This document shows, in pieces, positions 16,347 to 25,026 of a DNA stretch of 64,000 nt (positions within the stretch are counted from its first letter, which is position 1; the number at the start of each line of letters is the position of its first letter). Where the stretch lies: positions 1 to 64,000 of the forward strand of contig NZ_JANYUY010000035.1 of the NCBI RefSeq assembly GCF_025060755.1, given 5' to 3'. Source of the stretch: Paenibacillus doosanensis. GTDB taxonomy: Bacteria; Bacillota; Bacilli; Paenibacillales; NBRC-103111. Below the pieces are notes generated by a model. The model was given only the letters and a program-made list of their open reading frames with translations. It searched no databases and had not been told where the DNA came from. A program made the position numbers and the translations under genes.

Positions 16347-18626
16347 TTAACCCTTCCCGGTAATTTGCCGGTATTGTCCCGGCGTAACCCCTTCCATCGC
16401 TTTAAACTTACGCACAAAACTTGGTGTATTGAGATAACCGACATCGGTTACGATCTCCTGGATGAGTTTGTCTGTGTATTGCAATTGAAGCTTTACTTCG
16501 TTCATGCGAAGATTGGACAAGTAATCCACGAAATTAACGCCGGTTTCATCCTTTATAAACCGACTCACAAACGAGGTTGAAAGGCCGAATTGCCCCGCTA
16601 TATGTTCCAGAGACAGACTGCTGTCTTTAAAATGCTCGTTGATGTAAAAAATGATCTTATTTTTCAATTCGACGTTCTCTTTTTCTTTTTGAAGATTTAC
16701 CTGCGAACAAAACAATATGGTGATCGATTCCATACATTTCTGAAATTCCTGGAGCGAGTTGAATTTGATCAGCTCTTTAATGTCCACGGAAAAATTCCGG
16801 AAATTCATTTGGTTCATGGCTTTCAGAATATGATTCACAATGTCGAAGCACAGGCACTTGACCATATAGTACGAGATAGTCCCCGCTTCCAATTGTTCAA
16901 TCAGCGCTCTAAGCGTTTCCAGGGCTACCGCCTGATCCCCCTGCTTCAAGCTTTGAATGTACAGCGCCTGTTCCTTCATCGGATACCAGTTGATCTGCTC
17001 CTGCGCATTTTCAATATCGTCAAAAAAATGAACGGCTTTCTTATTATTGATCTGGTTGTCGAACAACACGGCGGACGCTTCCAGATAAGAGGCGTTTAAC
17101 TGTTCGATGCTCCGATATATTTTCCCTATGCCGACAATCATTTGGAGACCGAGGTTTTCCTTGGCATGCTGGACCAGATTGCCCGCTATATCCTGTTGTT
17201 TGCTTTTTACATCCGCCGGATATTCCTGCAGGACGATAATGACGGCAACGTAATTTCCGTTGACGACTTCAACGCCGTATCCTCTGCCTCCATTAAAATA
17301 CACATTCTCCAAGAGAGCTATAATGTGACCCAGTTCAGGGCCTTCGGTATCATCCGGGTGCGTGGAAAGAACCATACAATAATAGGCGCTTCCGTCCAAT
17401 ATCAGGTTGGAGCATTTAATTAAATAATCCCGTTCGCCGGGATCGATCTTCTTTCCCCCGAGCAAGGTTAACAAACACTGGTCCTTCACTAACGGTCTTT
17501 GCGCATTCATTTGCATAAGCATATCCTTATTCTTCTGTAAAGCGCTTTCAAAAGTGAGTCGTATAATTTCAAATTCGTTTTTTCCTTCGATATCCTGATC
17601 CGACTCTTCGTATCCCGATTTTGTAAACTGGGACAGCAGCACTTTGATCGGCTTGTAATTTTTCAGCGAGAACAAGAGCGCTCCGACGAATCCCGCAACC
17701 AGGAGAATAAAAATAATACCGACGATCAGGGTGCTGTTGGTATTCACGCTTTTATAGAAGAAAGAATCCGGCATCGCTATAATATAGCTCCAATCCGTTT
17801 CTTCCGAGACCATGCGGGTCACAATCAAATTCATGCCGCCGGACGTCACGTTGAAAATACCGGTTCCTTTAAAGGTTCTAAGCTGCTCTTCCAAACTGGT
17901 CATATCGAGGCTGCCCATTTGATGATTTAATGAAACGAGAGACCGGTAATACGGGTCGTAAATAAAGACAGCGCCTTCAAAATTGCCGAGAATGTTCTGG
18001 AATTTGGAGAAAAATTCGGTTTCTTTGACGGTGAATAATACGGATGCTTGAGGGATCGTTTCTAATAACGGAACCGGATACAGAAATGCCAGCATATTGC
18101 TATCGTCAGGCATGTCGGACCCTTTGGTTTCAACTCGAAACGACTTAGGGGCGCTAACCGAGTTGAGCTCCTTGAAGACGCTGGCTCCCGCCCAGTTGTA
18201 GTTCTTTTTGACGTTATTTTCAAACGACTGGTAATCGTATTGGCCCGATGTCAAATAAACTTTCGTATCGCCCCGGTAATAAAACATGATTTCGTCTATG
18301 AAGGGATAGTGGTCTTTATACGCCATAAGCTGAGGGGCGATCATGCTGTGCTGGTCCCCTTTTTCGTCCGGCGCAGCAGTATACGGGTCCGCATACATAT
18401 CCGCTTGGCTTGAAATATGATAAATAATTTCTCTTAGCGATTTAAGCTCCAAGTCAATTTGGTTCCTGACCTGGGTCAGCTTCGCCAAATTCGCCTCCGA
18501 AACTTCCCTCTGATAGCTCACCACATTGAAGTAATAGACGATTCCGCCCAAAATAAACAGCGGTACGGCCAAAATAACGATATACGAAATAAACAGCTTG
18601 CGAAACATACTTTTTTGACGAGCCAA
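16347..18626 (-). CDS. AraC-family regulator with membrane-anchored sensor domain
   Basis: The ~759-residue protein combines a sensor and a DNA-binding domain. Transmembrane helix 1 (~8-33) and helix 2 (~297-320) enclose a large extracellular sensor. A cytoplasmic middle region follows, then a C-terminal AraC HTH pair (~660-759, LEHIAGQFGLSTSFVSRFI and IVTDVGYLNTPSFVRKFK). It therefore needs no partner kinase. The frame runs upstream to 18731, but TTG 18626 (AAGGGGG 8 nt upstream) is preferred, with ATG 18608 (MFRKL) as alternative. It is the first gene of the sulfatase operon and probably activates both the promoter in front of itself and the matching one in front of the LplB gene. Confidence 0.85.
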   Translation of the reverse strand: MARQKSMFRKLFISYIVILAVPLFILGGIVYYFNVVSYQREVSEANLAKLTQVRNQIDLELKSLREIIYHISSQADMYADPYTAAPDEKGDQHSMIAPQLMAYKDHYPFIDEIMFYYRGDTKVYLTSGQYDYQSFENNVKKNYNWAGASVFKELNSVSAPKSFRVETKGSDMPDDSNMLAFLYPVPLLETIPQASVLFTVKETEFFSKFQNILGNFEGAVFIYDPYYRSLVSLNHQMGSLDMTSLEEQLRTFKGTGIFNVTSGGMNLIVTRMVSEETDWSYIIAMPDSFFYKSVNTNSTLIVGIIFILLVAGFVGALLFSLKNYKPIKVLLSQFTKSGYEESDQDIEGKNEFEIIRLTFESALQKNKDMLMQMNAQRPLVKDQCLLTLLGGKKIDPGERDYLIKCSNLILDGSAYYCMVLSTHPDDTEGPELGHIIALLENVYFNGGRGYGVEVVNGNYVAVIIVLQEYPADVKSKQQDIAGNLVQHAKENLGLQMIVGIGKIYRSIEQLNASYLEASAVLFDNQINNKKAVHFFDDIENAQEQINWYPMKEQALYIQSLKQGDQAVALETLRALIEQLEAGTISYYMVKCLCFDIVNHILKAMNQMNFRNFSVDIKELIKFNSLQEFQKCMESITILFCSQVNLQKEKENVELKNKIIFYINEHFKDSSLSLEHIAGQFGLSTSFVSRFIKDETGVNFVDYLSNLRMNEVKLQLQYTDKLIQEIVTDVGYLNTPSFVRKFKAMEGVTPGQYRQITGKG

Positions 18627-18766
18627 GAGCCCTGCCCCCTTACCGGCATGCGGGATGATGTCGCAACCTTCCCGGCGTACCATGCCAGCCGTATAATTAG
18701 ATAAGTTCCATTCCTGCCCGATTTGGTGCATCTTTATCTAATCCTTGATTTATGCTCCGTAACCTG

Positions 18767-18806
18767 ATTGTATAGGCTGCGCGCCCTTTGTTTCAATTTG
18801 CCATTC
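18767..18806 (-). promoter_or_regulatory. promoter/operator of the sulfatase operon
   Basis: On the minus strand TTGAAA (18796-18791), 18 nt and TACAAT (18772-18767) form a promoter preceded by GAATGGCAAAT. The arrangement is repeated at 14622-14661 with identical spacing. A further similar stretch (TATGC ... TTGC) lies upstream in both copies. The rest of the gap between this regulator and the lyase gene (18807-18970) is AT-rich around 18878-18935 and shows no gene. Confidence 0.6.
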
Positions 18807-18973
18807 TTCACCGGCTATGCGAGATTTGCAAAACGGCTTCCCCGGCCGCTGCAAAGCCCGTCAGAGCCGCCTCGGTTTATTATATTATATTTTTATAATG
18901 TTTATTGTAATAATAATATGTTTGATGCGGCAAGTAAATAAGCCGAAATGCCGACTGGAGAAGCGGTTAAGAC

Positions 18974-19009
18974 AAAAAAATACAGACCGATGGGTACCAT
19001 CAGCCTGTA
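18974..19009 (-). terminator. Rho-independent terminator after the lyase gene
   Basis: Read on the minus strand, TACAGGCTGATGG pairs with CCATCGGTCTGTA (minor mismatches) and is followed by TTTTTTT. It lies about 20 nt after the lyase stop codon and closes the kinase-to-lyase operon. Confidence 0.8.
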
Positions 19010-19027
19010 TCGTAATTTTACTCGGTT

Positions 19028-20386
19028 TTATTTTACTTCGGAGTCGTTATTCATTAGCTGAGCTGCGGCGCGGGCCCGGGAAGCGGTCTTGCGGGCGATC
19101 TCGGCGCTGAGTCCGGTGTGAGCCGCCGGGTCGAGCAGCTTGCGCAGCTCTTCCTTGCTTAGATGTTCGTTGACCCTCGGGTCGGCGGTCAGCACATCGG
19201 AGAAGGTCGTCGATGCTCCGCTTTGCGCCACCTGATAGGCGGCGTCATGAACTACCTCATGCGCGGTTTGCCGGCCGATCGTCTGCGCCAGCGTCATCAT
19301 CACCGCTTCGGCGTTAATGAGACCTCCGGTCAGCTCCAGATTCGCTCTCATCCGTTCCGGATAAATTTCGAGACCGGTCATCACCTTGCGGATCGCCCTC
19401 AGTATATCGCCGGTCAAGATGGAGCTCTGTTCCACCGCATGCTGCATCATGGCCGACCGGGTGCCGTCCACTTCATGCGATTGGATCATCGCTTCCAGCG
19501 CCGTAGGAACCAAGGCTCTGATCCGGGCCGATTTGATGACGACCTCCATGCATTTTTTGGCATTTCTCTTTTGCGGCATCGTCGAGCTTCCGACATCCCC
19601 CTTGGGCAAGCTCTCGCTGACTTCGCCAAACTCCGCGGACATCAACCGCGACACTTCTTCCGCCATCGAGGCCAACGTGGCCGCCATCATGCCCAGCAGA
19701 AGCACATACTCGGCGAAATGGTCCACGATATTTCTCGCCGGCACCTTCATCGGAGTCAGCTCCAGCCGCCGGGCCACGCCTTCTTGAACCGCCGGTCCCC
19801 GTTCGCCCATGCTGGCAAACGTACCCGCCGCACCGCCTGTCATGGATGTAAACAGACGCGGCTTGAGCTGCTCCAGACGTTCCGCATGCCGTATCATCAC
19901 ATCGGTCCAGGTCGCCACCTTAAAGCCGAGAGTGATCGGTACCGCCTGCTGCCAATGCGTTCGCCCGGCCATAACCGTATCGGCGGTTCGTTCGCCCAAA
20001 CCGGCCAACGCTTCGATGACGCCGCGCAGCTCTTCCGTCAACAGGCGAACGGCGTCGCGAATGCCAAGCACATCGCCCGTCTGCTCAATATTTTGCGTCG
20101 TGGCGCCCCAATGAACGTATTCGCCTTCAGGCTCTCCGACGGCGCGGGACAGCTCGGTAACGAGCGGCATCATAAAGTGGCCGGTGACCGCCTGTCCGGC
20201 TTCAAGACGCTGCAAATCGATGAGCTCCACCTTCGCGGCTTCGGCGATTTTATCGCCGGCAGCCAGCGGGATGATCCCCAGCTCCGCCTGTGTCAACGCG
20301 AGCGCCGCTTCGACGTCCAGGTAACGCTGCAGGCGCGACCGCAGGGAAAACAGTTCGTGCATGTCCAGTTCCACATGATTGCCCAT
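19028..20386 (-). CDS. fumarate-lyase superfamily enzyme (adenylosuccinate lyase/CMLE-like)
   Basis: The 452-residue all-alpha lyase has the three conserved regions of the class II fumarase/aspartase superfamily: VHWGATTQN (91-99), GRTHWQQAVP (141-150, His144) and the signature GSSTMPQKRN (266-275) with the mobile-loop serine. Region 2 mixes adenylosuccinate-lyase (TH) and carboxymuconate-cycloisomerase (QQA) features. Such enzymes form homotetramers and eliminate across C-N or C-O bonds to release a fumarate-like product. As last gene of an operon with kinase, response regulator and sugar importer, it is unlikely to be the housekeeping PurB. It may process the imported compound. GGAGG lies 9 nt before the ATG. 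Cytoplasmic; substrate unknown. Confidence 0.85.
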   Translation of the reverse strand: MGNHVELDMHELFSLRSRLQRYLDVEAALALTQAELGIIPLAAGDKIAEAAKVELIDLQRLEAGQAVTGHFMMPLVTELSRAVGEPEGEYVHWGATTQNIEQTGDVLGIRDAVRLLTEELRGVIEALAGLGERTADTVMAGRTHWQQAVPITLGFKVATWTDVMIRHAERLEQLKPRLFTSMTGGAAGTFASMGERGPAVQEGVARRLELTPMKVPARNIVDHFAEYVLLLGMMAATLASMAEEVSRLMSAEFGEVSESLPKGDVGSSTMPQKRNAKKCMEVVIKSARIRALVPTALEAMIQSHEVDGTRSAMMQHAVEQSSILTGDILRAIRKVMTGLEIYPERMRANLELTGGLINAEAVMMTLAQTIGRQTAHEVVHDAAYQVAQSGASTTFSDVLTADPRVNEHLSKEELRKLLDPAAHTGLSAEIARKTASRARAAAQLMNNDSEVK

Positions 20387-20426
20387 GATGCGATTCCTCC
20401 AGCCTTGTTCTTCGTTATGCCTATGT

Positions 20427-21983
20427 TTACTTTATTCCTTTATTGTGCTTGTACCAATCGGTCGCTTCTTGAATGACTTGATCTCCGCCGCGTTTTTTCC
20501 AGTCTTCTACGAACTTGTCGAAGCTATCCAGAGAATCGCGTCCGGTAATGATTTTGGCGGCCGTTTCCATCCACAGGCCGGTGTATTGAAGCTCAGGCTT
20601 AACCGTCAATGTCGGAGGAATCGGCATGTCCAAGCCGTCGTTAACCCTTCCTTCGCTTGTAGCGATTTTCAACGCTTCGCCGACAAGCTGCCCGTTTTCG
20701 CGATTTTTCATAAATTCCTGATCATGAATATTGCTTGGCCCGATTAACCGCAGCCATTGAAGATGCATCTGCTCTCTGTCGGCATCGGCTTTCGTGCTTA
20801 AGCGCTTGTAGGTGATCTTGCCGTTTTCCATCGTAAAATCGTCGCCTTCAAGTCCGTAATTCAAAAACTTTTGGGCGTCGTCGGACAAAAACCATTCCAG
20901 GAATTTCAGCACATATTCCGGATGTTTATTGGTTTTCGGAATGACCCATGTCGAGAGCGGATCGACGACTGAACCGATCAGGTTGCCGCCTTTTCCGTCC
21001 GGTCCCGTAGGCGCGGGAATGTTGATAAACTCGATCGGCGGAGTGAGGATTTTGTAGCTTGTCGCCGTCTTATCCGGATATTCAGCCGCATGAATCCACA
21101 TGCCGACCCGCTGCGTGCTTTCGATTTTGGCTCCCCAATCTGCAGCCGTGTTGACGAATATTTCATTATCGATCAGCTTTTCCTGATACATTTGCTGATG
21201 AAGCTTCAGCGCGTCCTTCATTTCCGGACGAATGAAATTAGGAACGAGCTGGTTATTGACATATTTCCACCCTTCCGGGCTAACGTCGTAAGCCCCGAAG
21301 AACACATAGCCAAAGTCGAAATTTTTCCGGCCGATAAACGGAATTTCATCCTGCTTGCCGTTGCCGTTAGGGTCCTTGTCTCTAAAGGCGCGCAGCACGT
21401 TCAAATATTCGTCGACGGTCTTCGGAGCCTGCAAGCCGAGCTTGTCGAGCCAATCTTTGCGGATGTAGACGATACGGTTGTTCGGCGTCGGCGCTTCGCG
21501 GGGGATGGCGTAAATTTTGCCGTCCTTGCTTACAAGCGACGAATCCCACAGCTCCTTGCTAATCTTCGTTTTCAAGCCGGGCGCATATTTATCGATTAAA
21601 TCGTTCAATTCATAGAACGCGCCGTTATTTAACGCTCCGGCTACTTCGGGGGAAGTGATGCCGTTTACGGCCTGGATCGCATCGGGAAGCTCGCCCGAGG
21701 CGAACATCAGGTTCAGCTTTTTGGAATAATCCCCCTGGGAGATCGTTTCGATGCGCACATCGGTTTTCGAGAGCTCTCTCAGCTTTTTCACATATTTATC
21801 ATCATTAATGTTAGGCGAAGATTGAATATACGGCATATTGCGGTCGCTCATAACAAGCTTGACGGTCGGCGGAGTCCCATCGTTCGCTTTCGCAGCCGAA
21901 TGATCATCCTTACCGGCGCATCCTGCGAGCAGGCCTCCGGTTAAAGATAAACCAGTTAACGTAATTATCACTTTCTTTTTCAT
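20427..21983 (-). CDS. solute-binding lipoprotein of the second importer
   Basis: The 518-residue extracellular solute-binding protein has a lipoprotein signal peptide (MKKKVIITLTGLSLTGG, lipobox LLAGC) and family-1 sugar-binding landmarks (SGELPDAIQAVNGI, DKDPNGNGKQDEIPF, NYGLEGDDFTM). The ATG at 21983 is chosen over the in-frame codon at 21998 because GAGGGGGATC directly precedes it. The DPNGNGKQDEIP segment is a calcium-loop-like motif common in LplA/LipO-type proteins. It follows the LplC permease by 38 nt and precedes the lyase by 40 nt, so it should deliver substrate to the 22022-23852 permease pair. Confidence 0.9.
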   Translation of the reverse strand: MKKKVIITLTGLSLTGGLLAGCAGKDDHSAAKANDGTPPTVKLVMSDRNMPYIQSSPNINDDKYVKKLRELSKTDVRIETISQGDYSKKLNLMFASGELPDAIQAVNGITSPEVAGALNNGAFYELNDLIDKYAPGLKTKISKELWDSSLVSKDGKIYAIPREAPTPNNRIVYIRKDWLDKLGLQAPKTVDEYLNVLRAFRDKDPNGNGKQDEIPFIGRKNFDFGYVFFGAYDVSPEGWKYVNNQLVPNFIRPEMKDALKLHQQMYQEKLIDNEIFVNTAADWGAKIESTQRVGMWIHAAEYPDKTATSYKILTPPIEFINIPAPTGPDGKGGNLIGSVVDPLSTWVIPKTNKHPEYVLKFLEWFLSDDAQKFLNYGLEGDDFTMENGKITYKRLSTKADADREQMHLQWLRLIGPSNIHDQEFMKNRENGQLVGEALKIATSEGRVNDGLDMPIPPTLTVKPELQYTGLWMETAAKIITGRDSLDSFDKFVEDWKKRGGDQVIQEATDWYKHNKGIK

Positions 21984-22021
21984 TGCGATCCCCCTCAATA
22001 TACATGCAAACCATATGGATA

Positions 22022-22879
22022 CTAGCCTTTCACCGAACCGATCATGGCGCCCTTGACAAAATGTTTTTGAATGAACGGGTAAATCAGCATGACAGGAACG
22101 GTTGCCACGATAATCGACGCCATCTTGATGCCTTCCGTCGACGAGAAGGTCGTAAGGATATCTCCGGCGTTATCCTGCTCAAATAATTGCCTTAATTTCA
22201 CTTGCAGCGGGAACAAGCTCGCATCGCGCAAGTACATCATCGCCGCGTAATAACCGTTCCAGTTGCTGACCGCATAGAACAAGCCTATCGTCGTCATCAC
22301 CGGCATGGACAAGGGAAGCACGATGCTCCAGAAGGTGCGGTATTCATGACATCCGTCCATGCGCGCCGCTTCTATTAATCCGTCGGGAATATTTTGAAAA
22401 AACGAGATCATAATCAAAAGATTAAAGCCGCTAATAAGCGACGGAATCATGACGGCCCATAACGTGTTCAGCATGCCCAGCGATTTGACCAGCAAATAGG
22501 AAGGAATGATCGGCGCCGTAAAAATCATGGTAAATAAAACGATCAGCACGATCGCCGACCTTCCTTTTAAATCCCGGCGGGCTAACCCGTAAGCCATCAG
22601 CGACGTAAAGATCAGGTTTAGCGAAGTGCCTACTACGGTAATGTACACGGTGATGCCGAACGATTTCCAAAATCCGAAATTTTGGATTACGGCACTGTAA
22701 TTCTCCAGAGTAAAATTGACCGGCACGACCGTAACCAATCCTTGCAAAATGGCATTCCCGCCGCTAAAGGACCCGGCCAAAATATTCAAAAAAGGGATCA
22801 GCACCGTCAATGAAGCAAGCACAAGAATCGAATAATTCAATACTTCAAACGATCGCTGAGACAGACTGGCTTTTCTCAC
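22022..22879 (-). CDS. carbohydrate ABC permease, LplC/YtcP type
   Basis: This is a MalG-class permease of ~285 residues with six predicted helices, coupling loop IEAARMDGCHEYRTFWSIVLP and C-terminus VKGAMIGSVKG. The frame extends to 22933 inside the upstream permease. GTG 22879 is preferred because AGGAGG lies 9 nt before it, whereas ATG 22888 abuts the ribosome binding site. The upstream permease ends 13 nt earlier. It pairs with the LplB-type protein at 22893-23852. The ATPase is not in the operon. Confidence 0.88.
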   Translation of the reverse strand: MRKASLSQRSFEVLNYSILVLASLTVLIPFLNILAGSFSGGNAILQGLVTVVPVNFTLENYSAVIQNFGFWKSFGITVYITVVGTSLNLIFTSLMAYGLARRDLKGRSAIVLIVLFTMIFTAPIIPSYLLVKSLGMLNTLWAVMIPSLISGFNLLIMISFFQNIPDGLIEAARMDGCHEYRTFWSIVLPLSMPVMTTIGLFYAVSNWNGYYAAMMYLRDASLFPLQVKLRQLFEQDNAGDILTTFSSTEGIKMASIIVATVPVMLIYPFIQKHFVKGAMIGSVKG

Positions 22880-22892
22880 AACCTCCATCCTC

Positions 22893-23852
22893 CTAATAGA
22901 TCGAATCTCCCGTTGTCTTTTTACTGATGGCATTGGCTCCCAGAATCAGAATCAGTCCGACTACCGACTTGAACAATCCGATCGCCGTAGTATAGCTATA
23001 TTGACCTCCCAGTAAGCCCACCTCGTAAATATAAGTGTCCAGGATGTCGCCGGTTTCCCTCACGAGCGGGTTCAATAAAACGTAGATTTGCTCGAATCCG
23101 AGATCCAGCATATGCCCGATCTTCAGCAGCAGCAAAACCATAATGGTCGGCATAATGGCGGGAATCGTGACGCTAAACACTTGCCGCAGCTTTCCCGCTC
23201 CGTCGACCTCCGCCGCCTCGTACAACTCGGGATTCACCCCGGTCAGCGCCGCCAAGTACACGATGGTTCCCCAGCCCGCTTCCTTCCAAACGCCGGAGAT
23301 GACCACAATGCTGCGGAAATATTCCGGCTGCTGCATAAAAAATACGCTGTCCGATCCGAATGAATTCAATACGTGGTTGACCAGCCCCCGATCGGGCGAC
23401 AGCAGAGTCATGACCATGCCTCCCAGGATGACCCACGATAAAAAATGCGGCACATACAAGATCGTCTGCATAAATCGCTTCATGGCAACCTTGCGCACTT
23501 CGTTCAGCAGCAGCGCCAGAATTAACGGCGCAGGAAAGCCGAAGATTAACTGGTACATGCTGATGAGCAGCGTATTGCGGAGCACGCGGTAAAACTCAGG
23601 GTAGCTAAACAGCCGTACAAAATGCTCGAGTCCAACAAACTTACTTCCGAGTATGCCCCCGAAAGGGGTATAGTTCTGAAAGGCGATAATACTTCCAGCC
23701 AAAGGGATATATTTAAAAATGACAAAAAATAGTAAGCCCGGCACAATCATGGAGTAAATTTGCCAATTTTTTATAACGTACGATCTTTTCAGCGCCTGCT
23801 GCTTTGCCGGTCGGGCGGACACGGCAGCGTTCGCATCGTAACCTTTACTCAT
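22893..23852 (-). CDS. carbohydrate ABC permease, LplB type
   Basis: The 319-residue MalF-class permease has a cytoplasmic N-terminus (~28 residues), six helices, the LplB hallmark FQNYTPFGGILGSKFVGLEH, coupling loop YEAAEVDGAGKLRQVFSVTIP and the C-terminus KKTTGDSIY. GGAAGGAGG lies just upstream of the ATG. It is the first transporter gene after the response regulator. The 82-nt gap contains a dyad with a TACAAT box in its loop, a likely regulated entry point for transcription. Confidence 0.9.
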   Translation of the reverse strand: MSKGYDANAAVSARPAKQQALKRSYVIKNWQIYSMIVPGLLFFVIFKYIPLAGSIIAFQNYTPFGGILGSKFVGLEHFVRLFSYPEFYRVLRNTLLISMYQLIFGFPAPLILALLLNEVRKVAMKRFMQTILYVPHFLSWVILGGMVMTLLSPDRGLVNHVLNSFGSDSVFFMQQPEYFRSIVVISGVWKEAGWGTIVYLAALTGVNPELYEAAEVDGAGKLRQVFSVTIPAIMPTIMVLLLLKIGHMLDLGFEQIYVLLNPLVRETGDILDTYIYEVGLLGGQYSYTTAIGLFKSVVGLILILGANAISKKTTGDSIY

Positions 23853-23863
23853 CGTTCATCCTC

Positions 23864-23906
23864 CTTCCTCTTATTTAACGTTATTGTAAACGTCGGCAAG
23901 AGGAAG
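23864..23906 (-). promoter_or_regulatory. two-part hairpin enclosing a -10-like box before the LplB gene
   Basis: On the minus strand CTTCCTCTT (23906-23898) pairs with AAGAGGAAG (23872-23864), and inside it ACGTT pairs with AACGT around the loop TACAAT. The outer stem overlaps part of the GGAAGGAGG ribosome binding site. It could be a promoter with dyad operator, or an RNA hairpin that tunes translation of the permease. Which of these applies is not decided by the sequence. Confidence 0.4.
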
Positions 23907-23934
23907 GTACATGTGTTTTGCGAGGCTCCGGTTG

Positions 23935-25026
23935 TCAATTTTTCGCCGATGGGTCGTCCGGATGGATAGGTTGCAGGCTTAAGCTTGCCCGGTAATCTTT
24001 CGGCGAATATCCGTAATATTTTTTAAACGTTTTCGTGAAATGGGCATAATCGGCATAGCCGCATTGGAAGGCGACCTCAAACATTTTGCGCGACGAATCC
24101 GCCAGCAGCGCCTTGGCCCGCTCCATCCGAAGCTTGGTTACATATTGGGTGAAATTAATGCCTACCGACTGTTTGATGCATTCGCTCGTATAGGATACGG
24201 ATAAGTTCAACTGATCGGCGACCAGCTGAAGCGATAAATTTTCGTTATAGATGTTCTCTTGAATATACGTTAACGCCTTCTTCATGGTCAGCGCCATTCC
24301 ATGGCTTCGTACGTTCGCCATCTGCAGCATCCATTCGCTCAGCCGGCGGCGGACCCGAACTTTCCATTCGTCAATCGATTCTTCTTCCGGCAGCGTGATG
24401 CCGGCTTGAATGGCTCCTCCCAGATCGGGGGAAACCGCTAGCAGCTCATTGCGGGAAAACGCTAACAAATCGGCGTAAAACGTTTGGTGAACTTCCCGAA
24501 AGTCGCCGTAACATCGGGCAATATATTCGTGAACCTCGTCAAGAAGCGCAAGAATGGCCGCGCCGTCCATATCCCGCAGCAGCCGGGACAGCCGCTCTCC
24601 CTGCTGCCTGCAATACCAGAGCGACTCCTGACGCCGTTCGCGCAGCATCGTCCGGCGCTCATGCTTGGCGTGGATCTGCTCCAGCATGTCGACTAACCGG
24701 TCCGGTACAATGGGCTTTAACAAATAATCGGTCACTCCGTACCGGATCGCTCTTTGCGCATATTCGAATTCGCCGTAGCCGGTCAATATGATGACATCCG
24801 TTTCATTCCCCGCTTCGCGCAGAGCGGCGATCAGATTCAAACCGTCCATCACCGGCATGCGGATATCGGTAATGAGCAAATCCGCCGGGTTGGCCTTCAT
24901 AAACTCCAGCGTGTCCCGGCCGTTCGTAAACGCGCCGATGACTTCCGCCAATCCCGTTCTTTCCATAATGACCTTCAAGCTTTTCTTAATCATCGTTTCA
25001 TCGTCGGCGATAATCGCTCTCAGCAT
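23935..25026 (-). CDS. YesN-type response regulator with AraC DNA-binding domain
   Basis: The 363-residue protein has a receiver domain (~1-120) with acidic pocket DDE at 8-10, phosphoacceptor Asp54 (LLITDIRMPVMDG), Thr at VIILTGYG and Lys at YLLKPI. A linker follows, then an AraC HTH pair (~265-360, LQLVADQLNLSVSYTSECI and VAFQCGYADYAHFTKTFK). It overlaps the 3' end of the histidine-kinase gene by 7 nt, the expected partner. Phosphorylation should activate the downstream importer operon, probably through the dyad region at 23864-23906. Confidence 0.92.
   Translation of the reverse strand: MLRAIIADDETMIKKSLKVIMERTGLAEVIGAFTNGRDTLEFMKANPADLLITDIRMPVMDGLNLIAALREAGNETDVIILTGYGEFEYAQRAIRYGVTDYLLKPIVPDRLVDMLEQIHAKHERRTMLRERRQESLWYCRQQGERLSRLLRDMDGAAILALLDEVHEYIARCYGDFREVHQTFYADLLAFSRNELLAVSPDLGGAIQAGITLPEEESIDEWKVRVRRRLSEWMLQMANVRSHGMALTMKKALTYIQENIYNENLSLQLVADQLNLSVSYTSECIKQSVGINFTQYVTKLRMERAKALLADSSRKMFEVAFQCGYADYAHFTKTFKKYYGYSPKDYRASLSLQPIHPDDPSAKN

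Noticed and set aside
17537..17550. GTAAAGCGCTTTCA, resembling a CcpA cre site
   Set aside because: It lies in the middle of the AraC regulator's coding region far from any promoter and deviates from the consensus at one end.
19163..20476. Long plus-strand open frame opposite the lyase gene
   Set aside because: The lyase carries the superfamily signature. The opposite translation is rich in His/Arg/Gln and shows no family feature.
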